This document shows positions 1 to 6,817 of a stretch of 10,536 nucleotides of DNA, in pieces (the first letter of the stretch is position 1; each line of letters opens with the position of its first letter). The stretch covers positions 1-10,536 of the forward strand of contig JALTRC010000351.1 in NCBI GenBank assembly GCA_026998145.1, in the 5' to 3' direction. The position numbers and the translations under genes were made by a program. The DNA comes from Gammaproteobacteria bacterium. GTDB taxonomy: Bacteria > Pseudomonadota > Gammaproteobacteria > SZUA-229. The notes beneath the pieces are model-generated. The model did no database searches, was not told the DNA's origin, and worked only from the letters and a program-made list of their open reading frames with translations.

Positions 1-88
1 GTTGATATTGCTGACAGGCAAGGGAATCTTCATTGCGCTCTCGCACAAGGCCGGTGTGACTTGCTGTAAACATTTCAACATTTATCAT
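1..88 (-). CDS. PP2C-family Ser/Thr protein phosphatase, N-terminal fragment (runs off window)
   Basis: Reading the minus strand from ATG at 88 gives 29 codons, still open at the window edge. The fragment contains GLVRERNEDS (residues 13-22), which matches the opening motif of bacterial PP2C-type phosphatases of the Stp/PrpC/PstP group (G-x-V-R-x-x-NEDS). These are metal-dependent cytoplasmic enzymes that remove phosphate from Ser and Thr. The start lies 9 bases after the stop of the kinase gene, in the same direction, so the two are very probably co-transcribed and the phosphatase likely opposes that kinase. AGG eight bases before the ATG is a weak ribosome-binding site; a second in-frame ATG at 73 is a less likely start because nothing like a Shine-Dalgarno sequence precedes it. 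The DGMGG metal motif expected further on lies outside the window, so catalytic competence cannot be judged. Confidence 0.82.
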   Translation of the reverse strand, partial: MINVEMFTASHTGLVRERNEDSLACQQYQ

Positions 89-97
89 TGCTTTAGC

Positions 98-2497
98 CTA
101 TTTGGATAAATGACGTTTCATTGCCTGGGCCATTTCTTTGCCTGTTTGATAACGTTTCTGGGGATTTTTCTGCAGGGCTTTATTAATGATGCGGGTAATA
201 AAAGACGGCAGGTCTTCACGGACTTCCCGAATCGGGCGGTGCTTTTCGTGGGTGATTTTATAAGCCAGATTACCCAGACTATCAGCCACAAAGGGCAATT
301 GCCCAGTAAGCAGCTGATACATGCTGACACCCAGTGCATAAATATCTGACGTGCCATCCACATGCTGGGCGGTCATCTGTTCCGGCGACATATAGGATGG
401 GCTACCCATAAAGCTACCGGTGCGGGTTTTGACATTATCGGTAATTCGGGCAATACCAAAATCGGTAATTTTAATCTGCCCGCTCTCCGGGTTATACATA
501 ATATTGCTGGGTTTAATATCCCGGTGCACAATATTCTGCGCATGTGCATAATCCAGTGTTTCAGCCACTTCTATGGCAATACGCAGCACCTCATCAACCG
601 CCAGTAATTTATCGGAGCGGGTATATTCTCCCAGTGATTTTCCCTGCACATAGTCCATGGCAATAAAGGAAAAATCATCTTCTTCTCCCAAATCATAAAC
701 CGTTACAATATTGGGATGATTCAAACGTCCTGCCGCTTCTGCCTCACGATAAAAACGTTGTTTAACTGCATTGATTTCTTCACGGTTAAACAGGGAATAG
801 TTGAGGGTTTTAATGGCCACCTGACGATTGATTTTAGGGTCCTTACCCAGATACACCACACCCATGGCACCACGCCCCAGCTCTTTTTCGATTTTATAAC
901 GGCCCAGCTGTGGCAGCTCTAATCCCGTGTCCTGCAAGACCAGAGTATCGGCCGACTGCATTCCGCTGATGCCATCATTTTGCACATCGGAAACTTTTTG
1001 CAGAGTTTGCAGGCGTTTTTTAATATCCAGATAGTTTTTCTGCCGCCTGCCAATTTCCTTATAGGCATCCATAGCCCGATCATATTGCCGACGCCGCTCA
1101 TAATTCTGTCCAATATCATAAAGCAGCGCCAGCACATCATCATTGGTTTTACACTGGGTTAAAGAAGTAAAAGCCTTGTCATAATCCCCCTGATAAAACT
1201 GATACTCACCCAGCTTCCAGAAAGCATTATAAGACTGCTGTTTAAAACGATTAATTTTATATTGCTGACGAATACTAAAATGAATAACCAGATGCCCCAG
1301 AATCAGATAAAGATAAAACCCCGACAGGGGCAACCACAATTGCTGTGATAATAAAAGGGAATACTGGGCAACCGTGGCCAGCAATACAAACAGCAGGGTT
1401 AATATATAGCCGGAATTATGATGAAAACCGGGAATAAAAATCAGATACACAAACAATGCTAATAACAGCCCCTGACTTAAAACAAAAAGCCATGAAGGTG
1501 TTATATAAACATTGTCAGATAACAGGTTGGATAAACGATGCTGTAACTGGGCCAGCTCCATAAAATCATTTCCCATTAGAATGATTTTATTTTTGAATGT
1601 TTTATTATTCGCCTGCAAAGCCCGCGAGAGGGAAAGGAAGGAGACTTTTTTACGATGCTGGGCGGCAACTTCAGCAACATAGTAATAGCGACTGCGAATA
1701 CCGGTTTCAATAAAGCGACTTTGCAGATCCACACCTTCAGCCTGCCGCCATATAATGTTTCCAGATTTTATATGTTTCGCCAGTAAAGCCAGCGACATGC
1801 CGGGCACCAACTGTGTTTTATTATCCGCATTCCACCAGATAAGCGGCGCATTCACATCGTTGGCCGAGCTGATATCCACCGGCAAAATATCGTAGGGATA
1901 TATTGTATTTAAGCGCCGCAAATGAACCTGTTGCTCAAAGGGCAGAAAAACATCCGGCGTGTAATTCAGATACGCTGACTGATAACCGCTTTCCTGAGAA
2001 ATATTCATCTGAGTCTGATAGGGATGCAGATGGGAAAAACGGTTTAACGAAACGCTGACATTGTAACGCCCCAGCGTATCCGCAAGCTGGCTCATAATAC
2101 CCGTTGGTTGCACTGACCTTGATGATTTTTTATGTTTGGATTTTCTGGAGGATGCTGGCACATTAAGGCCTTTGTCCCGCATGGGTAAAATATCCCCCAT
2201 CAGGCCAATGGCTGATGCCTTTGCAGCGGATACTTTTTTAATCAGCTCAATTAGTTGCTGCGCCTGCTGCGGATCTGAAAACACATCCTCTGGCAAATGT
2301 ATAATCTGGATTTCATCAACCTTGTCACTGGCTGAAAGCATATTGGCGGCCAGTTGAAACAGGCTATTATCCAGATGAGATGACCACTTAAAGCTCGGCA
2401 GCATTAAAGCCAGCAATAATAAAAGTATCAGAATAAAACTGCTCAGGGAAATAAGAGGAATGAGTTTGTTTTTGCTAGAAAGTTTATGGGCTGGCAT
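98..2497 (-). CDS. CHASE2-domain membrane Ser/Thr protein kinase with a tetratricopeptide-like linker
   Basis: A 799-residue Hanks-type kinase. A hydrophobic helix (about 12-34) is followed by a periplasmic region (about 35-330) ending in FKNKIILMG (301-309), which resembles the end of CHASE2 sensor domains, and then three close membrane helices (about 334-356, 363-385, 387-407), the usual CHASE2 topology. Residues about 425-500 look like tetratricopeptide-type helices. The C-terminal kinase domain (about 534-795) has all key elements: glycine loop GRGAMG (541-546), Lys563, helix-C Glu585, HRD (658-660) with Asp660, Asn665, DFG (679-681) and SPE (704-706). It is an RD kinase; Thr691, Thr693 and Ser695 are possible activation-loop phosphosites. 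Its substrates are unknown. It probably senses a periplasmic or membrane signal and phosphorylates cytoplasmic targets. It follows the 321-residue gene by 51 bases and precedes a PP2C gene by 9. No good Shine-Dalgarno precedes the ATG. The kinase call is firm, the CHASE2 call good, the repeat call moderate. Confidence 0.93.
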   Translation of the reverse strand: MPAHKLSSKNKLIPLISLSSFILILLLLLALMLPSFKWSSHLDNSLFQLAANMLSASDKVDEIQIIHLPEDVFSDPQQAQQLIELIKKVSAAKASAIGLMGDILPMRDKGLNVPASSRKSKHKKSSRSVQPTGIMSQLADTLGRYNVSVSLNRFSHLHPYQTQMNISQESGYQSAYLNYTPDVFLPFEQQVHLRRLNTIYPYDILPVDISSANDVNAPLIWWNADNKTQLVPGMSLALLAKHIKSGNIIWRQAEGVDLQSRFIETGIRSRYYYVAEVAAQHRKKVSFLSLSRALQANNKTFKNKIILMGNDFMELAQLQHRLSNLLSDNVYITPSWLFVLSQGLLLALFVYLIFIPGFHHNSGYILTLLFVLLATVAQYSLLLSQQLWLPLSGFYLYLILGHLVIHFSIRQQYKINRFKQQSYNAFWKLGEYQFYQGDYDKAFTSLTQCKTNDDVLALLYDIGQNYERRRQYDRAMDAYKEIGRRQKNYLDIKKRLQTLQKVSDVQNDGISGMQSADTLVLQDTGLELPQLGRYKIEKELGRGAMGVVYLGKDPKINRQVAIKTLNYSLFNREEINAVKQRFYREAEAAGRLNHPNIVTVYDLGEEDDFSFIAMDYVQGKSLGEYTRSDKLLAVDEVLRIAIEVAETLDYAHAQNIVHRDIKPSNIMYNPESGQIKITDFGIARITDNVKTRTGSFMGSPSYMSPEQMTAQHVDGTSDIYALGVSMYQLLTGQLPFVADSLGNLAYKITHEKHRPIREVREDLPSFITRIINKALQKNPQKRYQTGKEMAQAMKRHLSK

Positions 2498-2548
2498 TGA
2501 TTTCTATAGGGTTTAAACAGTGTTAATGAGTGTAGTTCAGTTTATTGT

Positions 2549-3514
2549 TTAAGGTGTGCCTCTGGCCGGATAAATTCCCTCTTCATCATTCTGTGCTTTA
2601 GCCGATGAGACATTACGCCGCAATACGGCTTCAACCCGCGCTGCATTAAGCAAATCAGCATTCACAACATCGGGATAAAGATGACAGAGTTCATCCATCA
2701 GCAATGCCCGTTTGCATGCCTGCTTTTCAATAATATCCCGGCGATGGGATGAAAGATTTTGCAATAACAGAAAATACGGCGCCTGCCATTTTAAATAATC
2801 ATCCAGCAACTGACTGTGCTGTGGGTCATGGGATAGATCATTTAAAAAATATTTTGGAAAGGCTCTGGAATCCAGTTGCCGCTGACGATACCGGGAATGC
2901 AGATTCACCCCTTCAAGGCCGCTGCCGCTTCCATCCTGATGACGATAAAACCACTGGGCGCAGGGCTCGGGGCGAGCACATTGATTAACATAGTGACTGA
3001 TATATTCGCCTGCGTTATAGCGGGGTTTATGCAGTGATTCAAAAGACGGACTGCTAAAATCCTGCTCACATTTCACCCCGACACGCCATTGCAAAGGCCC
3101 ATCCAGTTCCATATCCTCTTCATAAACCACGCTATTCAAAATCGCCAGTGGCTGACGCATAATATCCAACAGCCACAGTTCATAATGATCCGCAAAGGCA
3201 AAAGGCACGTCCTGATGGTGTTGCAATAAATAGTGAAAAACAATATCCCCTTCCGCTTCCAGCCGTTTGAAGTCATCGGAAGGATAAATCGGCCCTCGCA
3301 CCAGACCTTCTTTTTTCGACCAGCGACCGTAGCGAAGATCACTGCTTAACACTCGCCGGTTGTTTTGCAGATCACTCACCAGCTCCGTATCCCGCACATA
3401 AATATCCCAGTGCAGACCATCCAGACTCACCGCCTCGGCGCCCCCATAGGCAATAACATTCATAATGCCGCGAAAGGGGTTAAACAAACGTTGTGCGTAG
3501 CAGTTAATATCCAC
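2549..3514 (-). CDS. Conserved-looking protein of unknown function, 321 residues
   Basis: I do not recognise this family. The protein looks cytoplasmic: there is no signal peptide and no membrane helix. The N-terminal part (about 10-130) is compact and rich in aromatic and acidic residues (LHWDIYVRD at 34-42, RYGRWS at 61-66), and the C-terminal third (about 230-300) is mostly helical and charged. There are six cysteines (5, 149, 179, 185, 267, 277), two of them as C-x5-C at 179-185; nothing clearly forms a metal site. The start is a GTG at 3514 preceded at five bases by GGAG, a good ribosome-binding site. An earlier ATG in another frame contains that GGAG and is not used. It lies 88 bases after ycaO and 51 before the kinase, same strand, so it may belong with either. 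It could be a kinase substrate or partner, but that is inference from position only. It is not a shadow: the competing frames hold only short open stretches. Confidence 0.8.
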   Translation of the reverse strand: MDINCYAQRLFNPFRGIMNVIAYGGAEAVSLDGLHWDIYVRDTELVSDLQNNRRVLSSDLRYGRWSKKEGLVRGPIYPSDDFKRLEAEGDIVFHYLLQHHQDVPFAFADHYELWLLDIMRQPLAILNSVVYEEDMELDGPLQWRVGVKCEQDFSSPSFESLHKPRYNAGEYISHYVNQCARPEPCAQWFYRHQDGSGSGLEGVNLHSRYRQRQLDSRAFPKYFLNDLSHDPQHSQLLDDYLKWQAPYFLLLQNLSSHRRDIIEKQACKRALLMDELCHLYPDVVNADLLNAARVEAVLRRNVSSAKAQNDEEGIYPARGTP

Positions 3515-3518
3515 CCGG

Positions 3519-3552
3519 ACTCCATGGTCAAAAAAATCTTATGTCATGGAGT
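3519..3552 (-). promoter_or_regulatory. Inverted repeat overlapping the ribosome-binding site of the 321-residue gene
   Basis: ACTCCATG and CATGGAGT form a perfect 8-base inverted repeat (3519-3526 and 3545-3552) separated by 18 bases that include a T-run. On the minus strand the downstream arm contains the GGAG ribosome-binding site used by the GTG start at 3514. If the transcript includes both arms, the hairpin would hide the ribosome-binding site; alternatively the repeat could be an operator. A weak promoter-like pair (TTTAAA, 17 bases, TAAGAT) overlaps the repeat on the minus strand. Function is not shown by the sequence. Confidence 0.35.
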
Positions 3553-3566
3553 ATAGACTTTAAACA

Positions 3567-3589
3567 GGCTTTGCCGCAGCCAGCAAGCC
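3567..3589 (-). terminator. Weak hairpin after ycaO, possible attenuator
   Basis: On the minus strand, shortly after the ycaO stop, GGCTTGC pairs with GCAAAGCC apart from one bulged A, leaving a loop of eight bases. What follows is TGTTTAAAG, which is not a proper U-tract, so strong intrinsic termination is unlikely. It could reduce read-through from ycaO into the 321-residue gene. Low confidence. Confidence 0.22.
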
Positions 3590-3602
3590 CCATCAAAGTC
3601 GC

Positions 3603-5351
3603 TTACTGTGGCCAGTTGGTTTGCTTGGCTTTGTGCAGCTTGGCGTAGCCTTCCAGTAGCTTCTGGTGCGTATGAAAGCCATCCAGACTCAGGCCGGGGC
3701 TGTGCAGGCCGTAAAAATTTTCCCGCCCTTCAATAATATCAATGCCGATGCGCACATTGTTTTCCCCGTACATCAGCGCCAGGCTGTCCTCATACTGGGC
3801 ATATTCCCGCTCATCATCATATTTGATTTCCAGCAGGGCCAGCAGGCAGCGGTAATGGCGGGCGGTTTCTGCATCCAGCTGATCCATGTGCAAACACCAT
3901 TCCACCCAGTCCATGGCCTGCTCCATATCCCCTATGGCCAGACACAGCATGGCTTTTAGCTCACCAATGCGCAAGCGGGCCCAGGCAGTGCCCGCATCCG
4001 GCGCCACGCCGATAAACTCGGCGACCCGTTGCACATCGTTATAAGCTCCCTCTTCCAGACGCTGGAGAATATCGCCCCACTCTTCTTTGCCCAGTTTTTT
4101 CAGGGACAGCAGCTCCCTGCGGAACAGAGCGCCTTCATTGTTATTGCTCCAGATTAAATCATCGGCCGGATAAATATCTGACATGCCCGGCACCAGAATG
4201 CGGCAGGTGTACACATTCAGATGCTGGTAGTCGGCAATATAAATATCGAAGCCCATGTCGTGAATAATATCTTTTAAAAATTCAAATTCATCACCAGTGG
4301 CACTGTCATGGTTCCAGTCTACAAATTCAAAATCCGGCGTATTTTTAAAAAAATCATAGGCAATCAGGCCGCTGGAATCGATAAAATGGGTTTCCAGATT
4401 ATGGTGATCGGCCACTTCATCCAGATTAAATGACGGGGGCTGAAAGCCTTCATCCAGTTGATCCAGTCCGCGCCCCTGTAGCAGCTCGGTAACCGTTCGT
4501 TCCAGCGCCACTTCAAAACAGGGATGGGCGCCGAAAGAGGCAAATACAGAGCCGTCTTTGGGATTGATTAAAGTCACACTCATTACCGGATAACGGCCAC
4601 CTAATGAGGCATCCGCCACCCGCAGGTGATAGCCGTGGGCTTCCAGTTTCTCTATGGCCTCTTTGATTTTCGGGAAGCGGTCAATCACCGCCTGGGGCAC
4701 TTCCGGCAGGCAGATACCCTCGGCAATAATTTTATTTTTCACATAACGCTCAAACACTTCCGAGAGGGACTGCACCCGGGCTTCATTGGCGGTATTACCC
4801 GCCGACATGCCATTGCTCACATATAGGTTGCCGATAATATTTACCGGGAACCATATTATTTTTCCATCCCGCTGACGCTCTAATGGCAGTGCACAAATGC
4901 CCCGCTCGCCGCAGCCGGAATTGGTATCAAATAACTGGGCGGGGGTGAGCTGACGCTCCGGATCGTAGTAATCCCAGAGTTTTTCATCCAGCAGTTCAGC
5001 CGGCATTTCATCGGTGATTTCAAACCAGCGTTCATTGGGATAATGTACAAATTCCCCTTTGGAAAAGGCCTCACCCAGATAAAAATCCGCAAAAAAATAA
5101 TTACAACTCAGGCGCTCAAAATATTCCCCCAGGGCGCTGGCCAGACAGGACTTGCGAGCGGCTCCCTTACCATTGGTAAACATCAATCCGCATTCCGTAT
5201 CACGAATATGCACGGAATACACATTGGGCACAGGGTTCAGCCAGGAGGCTTCTTCAATATGAATATCCAGTGCTTCCAGTTTGGCCTGCATGGTGTGGAT
5301 GGAGGTTTCCAGATCAAGGTCTTTACCCTTGATAAAGGTTTTATCTGTCAT
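3603..5351 (-). CDS. ycaO: YcaO, E. coli-type ATP-dependent YcaO-domain protein
   Basis: A 582-residue protein that aligns along its whole length with E. coli YcaO (about 586 residues), including EASWLNPVPNV (34-44), FTNGKGA (58-64), NIIGNLYVSNGMSAGNT (171-187) and THFIDSSGLI (321-330). YcaO-domain proteins use ATP to activate peptide backbone amides. The acidic residues expected for ATP and magnesium binding are visible: Glu76 and Glu79 in GEYFERLS, Glu190, Glu198 and Glu201 in the following helix, and Glu284/Glu289 in ALERTVTELLQGR (282-294). In E. coli, YcaO is linked to RimO-dependent methylthiolation of ribosomal protein S12; its exact reaction is unsettled. The C-terminal part (about 420-575) is helical, like the tetratricopeptide-like tail of the E. 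coli protein, and ends NWPQ, without the proline-rich end of azoline-forming YcaOs. No peptide-antibiotic genes lie nearby. It is divergent from rsmJ with 43 bases between. Confidence 0.97.
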   Translation of the reverse strand: MTDKTFIKGKDLDLETSIHTMQAKLEALDIHIEEASWLNPVPNVYSVHIRDTECGLMFTNGKGAARKSCLASALGEYFERLSCNYFFADFYLGEAFSKGEFVHYPNERWFEITDEMPAELLDEKLWDYYDPERQLTPAQLFDTNSGCGERGICALPLERQRDGKIIWFPVNIIGNLYVSNGMSAGNTANEARVQSLSEVFERYVKNKIIAEGICLPEVPQAVIDRFPKIKEAIEKLEAHGYHLRVADASLGGRYPVMSVTLINPKDGSVFASFGAHPCFEVALERTVTELLQGRGLDQLDEGFQPPSFNLDEVADHHNLETHFIDSSGLIAYDFFKNTPDFEFVDWNHDSATGDEFEFLKDIIHDMGFDIYIADYQHLNVYTCRILVPGMSDIYPADDLIWSNNNEGALFRRELLSLKKLGKEEWGDILQRLEEGAYNDVQRVAEFIGVAPDAGTAWARLRIGELKAMLCLAIGDMEQAMDWVEWCLHMDQLDAETARHYRCLLALLEIKYDDEREYAQYEDSLALMYGENNVRIGIDIIEGRENFYGLHSPGLSLDGFHTHQKLLEGYAKLHKAKQTNWPQ

Positions 5352-5394
5352 AATAGTCGCCCTGTTAAATCAGCCGCTATGATACACAATATCC

Positions 5395-6186
5395 ATGAAG
5401 ATGAGAGAAGATTTGCTCAGCGTCAGCTATCAGTCCGATGCCGTAAAACCACAGGCCGAGGCTTTCGCCCGCCAGCATCAGTTGACCTTAACCAGCCCGG
5501 AACAGGCTTCCACACCATTGTTGCTCCACTACAGCGAGGATTTTGTAGAGCTCAGGGACAGGGATGAAAGCACCGCCATTCATGTGGATTTTTTAAAAGG
5601 CGATATGGCCCATCGCAAGCAATTCGGCGGTGGCCGTGGCCAGAGTATTGCCAAAGCTATTGGCCTGAAATCCGGCGTGCAGCCGCCCAGTGTGCTGGAT
5701 GCAACCGCCGGGCTGGCCCGGGATGCCTATGTGCTGGCCAGTCTGGGATGTGCTATCACCATGCTGGAACAATCCCCGGTGGTCGCCGAGCTGGTACAGC
5801 AGGCTATTGATCGTGCATCGGAAAACGCCGATTTTCAGCTAATACAACAACAGGGATTTAAGCTGATTAACGATAATGCCATTCATTATATGCAGCAACT
5901 GGCAGAGCATGAAAAACCGGATGTCGTGTATTTAGATCCCATGTTCCCGGAACGCAAAAAATCCGCTCAGGTGAAAAAAAATATGCAGATTTTACAGAAA
6001 CTACTGGGGCACGGAGATGATATTGAAAGCCTGCTGGATATTGCGCTGAGCTGTGCATTAAAGCGGGTGGTGGTGAAACGTCCAAAAGGCGCCCCCTGTA
6101 TTGGAGAACATAAACCCAGTATGGCCATAGAAACTAAAAAGATGCGTTACGATGTGTATGTAAATGCGGCAATGAAAGCAGCCTGA
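5395..6186 (+). CDS. rsmJ: 16S rRNA (guanine1516-N2)-methyltransferase RsmJ
   Basis: A 263-residue protein matching E. coli RsmJ/YhiQ (250 residues). RsmJ transfers a methyl group from S-adenosylmethionine to N2 of G1516 in 16S rRNA. Visible family motifs: AHRKQFGGGRGQ (72-83), the S-adenosylmethionine-binding motif LDATAGLARDA (101-111), the catalytic-loop equivalent YLDPMFPERKKSA (179-191) and KRVVVKRP (223-230). An in-frame stop at 5380 rules out any earlier start than ATG 5395; a second ATG at 5401 is possible. Neither has a recognisable ribosome-binding site. Promoter candidates are weak: TTGATA, 16 bases, TAATAG (5329-5356, inside ycaO), or a lone TATGAT at 5378-5383 that would give a nearly leaderless message. 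It converges on the barrel gene with 10 bases between the stop codons and no terminator visible there. Confidence 0.97.
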   Translation: MKMREDLLSVSYQSDAVKPQAEAFARQHQLTLTSPEQASTPLLLHYSEDFVELRDRDESTAIHVDFLKGDMAHRKQFGGGRGQSIAKAIGLKSGVQPPSVLDATAGLARDAYVLASLGCAITMLEQSPVVAELVQQAIDRASENADFQLIQQQGFKLINDNAIHYMQQLAEHEKPDVVYLDPMFPERKKSAQVKKNMQILQKLLGHGDDIESLLDIALSCALKRVVVKRPKGAPCIGEHKPSMAIETKKMRYDVYVNAAMKAA

Positions 6187-6196
6187 CAATATTGAT

Positions 6197-6754
6197 TTAC
6201 AGACTAATCACAAAGCCCACATATAATTCATCAAGACCTGTTGCGGTGATCGTGTCGCTGGTGCCTGTTACTTCCGATTTCAGGCTGGAAATTCTAAGCC
6301 GATATCCCAGATCAATACTTAAATAATGATTAATATAAAACAGTGCCCCCAGCTGTGCACCGTAAACCAGCCCCGTCGACATATCCGTTAAGGAAGAACC
6401 ATCATATTGCTGCCCGGCTCCCCCCGCTGCTAGCCCCCCAAATAAAGCTGTGCGTCCATCAATGGGATACAGATAATCTGCCGATAAAGTAGCATTAATA
6501 ATTTTATTTCCCGGATGGGATGTAAGACCTAGGCTACCACTAAAACGAAATTTCTTCCGATAATATTTTTCCGCAAAAAGCGCAAAACCACTGCTGCTAT
6601 GTGAAGCAGATGCTACAGTACCACCACTTTTTAATTCCAGAGTTTCATTCTGATTGACCAGTGCGATGCCATAGCGAAGATTATCCAGCAAGCCGCTGGC
6701 ATAAACCGGTAGTGAAATCGCACACAACATCAAAGCTTTAAGCAGAAATTTCAT
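6197..6754 (-). CDS. Small outer-membrane beta-barrel protein
   Basis: A 185-residue protein of the general OmpW/OmpX-like size class; I cannot assign a named family. It begins with a standard Sec signal peptide (MKFLLKALMLCAISLPVYA, likely cut after Ala19); Cys11 is not in a lipobox. The rest is a series of short alternating polar/hydrophobic segments rich in Gly, Ser, Tyr and Phe, such as LYPIDGRTALFGGLAAGG and DLGYRLRISSL, consistent with about eight strands. It ends VGFVISL, with Leu rather than the usual terminal aromatic residue. I chose ATG at 6754 over the longer in-frame start, TTG at 6787, because it gives the signal peptide directly, AAGAGA lies about seven bases upstream, and the longer start falls on the -10 box of a good promoter. 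The gene follows msrA by 63 bases but has this promoter of its own. Ligand and role are unknown. Confidence 0.85.
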   Translation of the reverse strand: MKFLLKALMLCAISLPVYASGLLDNLRYGIALVNQNETLELKSGGTVASASHSSSGFALFAEKYYRKKFRFSGSLGLTSHPGNKIINATLSADYLYPIDGRTALFGGLAAGGAGQQYDGSSLTDMSTGLVYGAQLGALFYINHYLSIDLGYRLRISSLKSEVTGTSDTITATGLDELYVGFVISL

Positions 6755-6786
6755 CGATATTCTCTTATCATTTAAAAGCACCATCA

Positions 6787-6815
6787 ATTATAGATTCAAA
6801 AAATGTTCCTGTAAC
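6787..6815 (-). promoter_or_regulatory. Sigma-70-type promoter of the barrel gene
   Basis: On the minus strand, GTTACA (6810-6815, four of six matches to TTGACA) is followed after 17 bases by a perfect TATAAT (6787-6792). Transcription would start near 6780, giving a leader of about 26 bases before the ATG at 6754. The site lies immediately after the msrA stop codon, so the barrel gene can be expressed independently of msrA. Confidence 0.6.
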
Positions 6816-6817
6816 AA

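Noticed and set aside
919..1143. Minus-strand 74-codon open frame within the kinase gene, and similar short frames inside rlmKL, ycaO and the unknown gene
   Set aside because: All lie in other frames of well-supported genes, lack ribosome-binding sites and give compositionally odd proteins.
98..2497. The kinase as a type VI secretion PpkA component
   Set aside because: The domain order (N-terminal CHASE2-like sensor, C-terminal kinase) differs from typical PpkA, and no secretion gene is visible. The region left of the window could still change this.
3603..5351. YcaO as part of a peptide-antibiotic (RiPP) cluster
   Set aside because: The full-length match is to the E. coli-type YcaO, the C-terminus lacks a proline-rich end, and no precursor peptide, dehydrogenase, TfuA-like gene or exporter lies nearby. 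The neighbours are ribosome and signalling genes.
5043..5567. A 174-codon plus-strand open frame spanning the start of ycaO and the start of rsmJ
   Set aside because: It lies antisense to the well-conserved YcaO N-terminus and out of frame with RsmJ; the translation looks like no known protein and no ribosome-binding site is evident.
6754..6787. Longer start (TTG at 6787) for the barrel protein
   Set aside because: It falls on a perfect -10 box and would put 11 charged or polar residues before the signal peptide.
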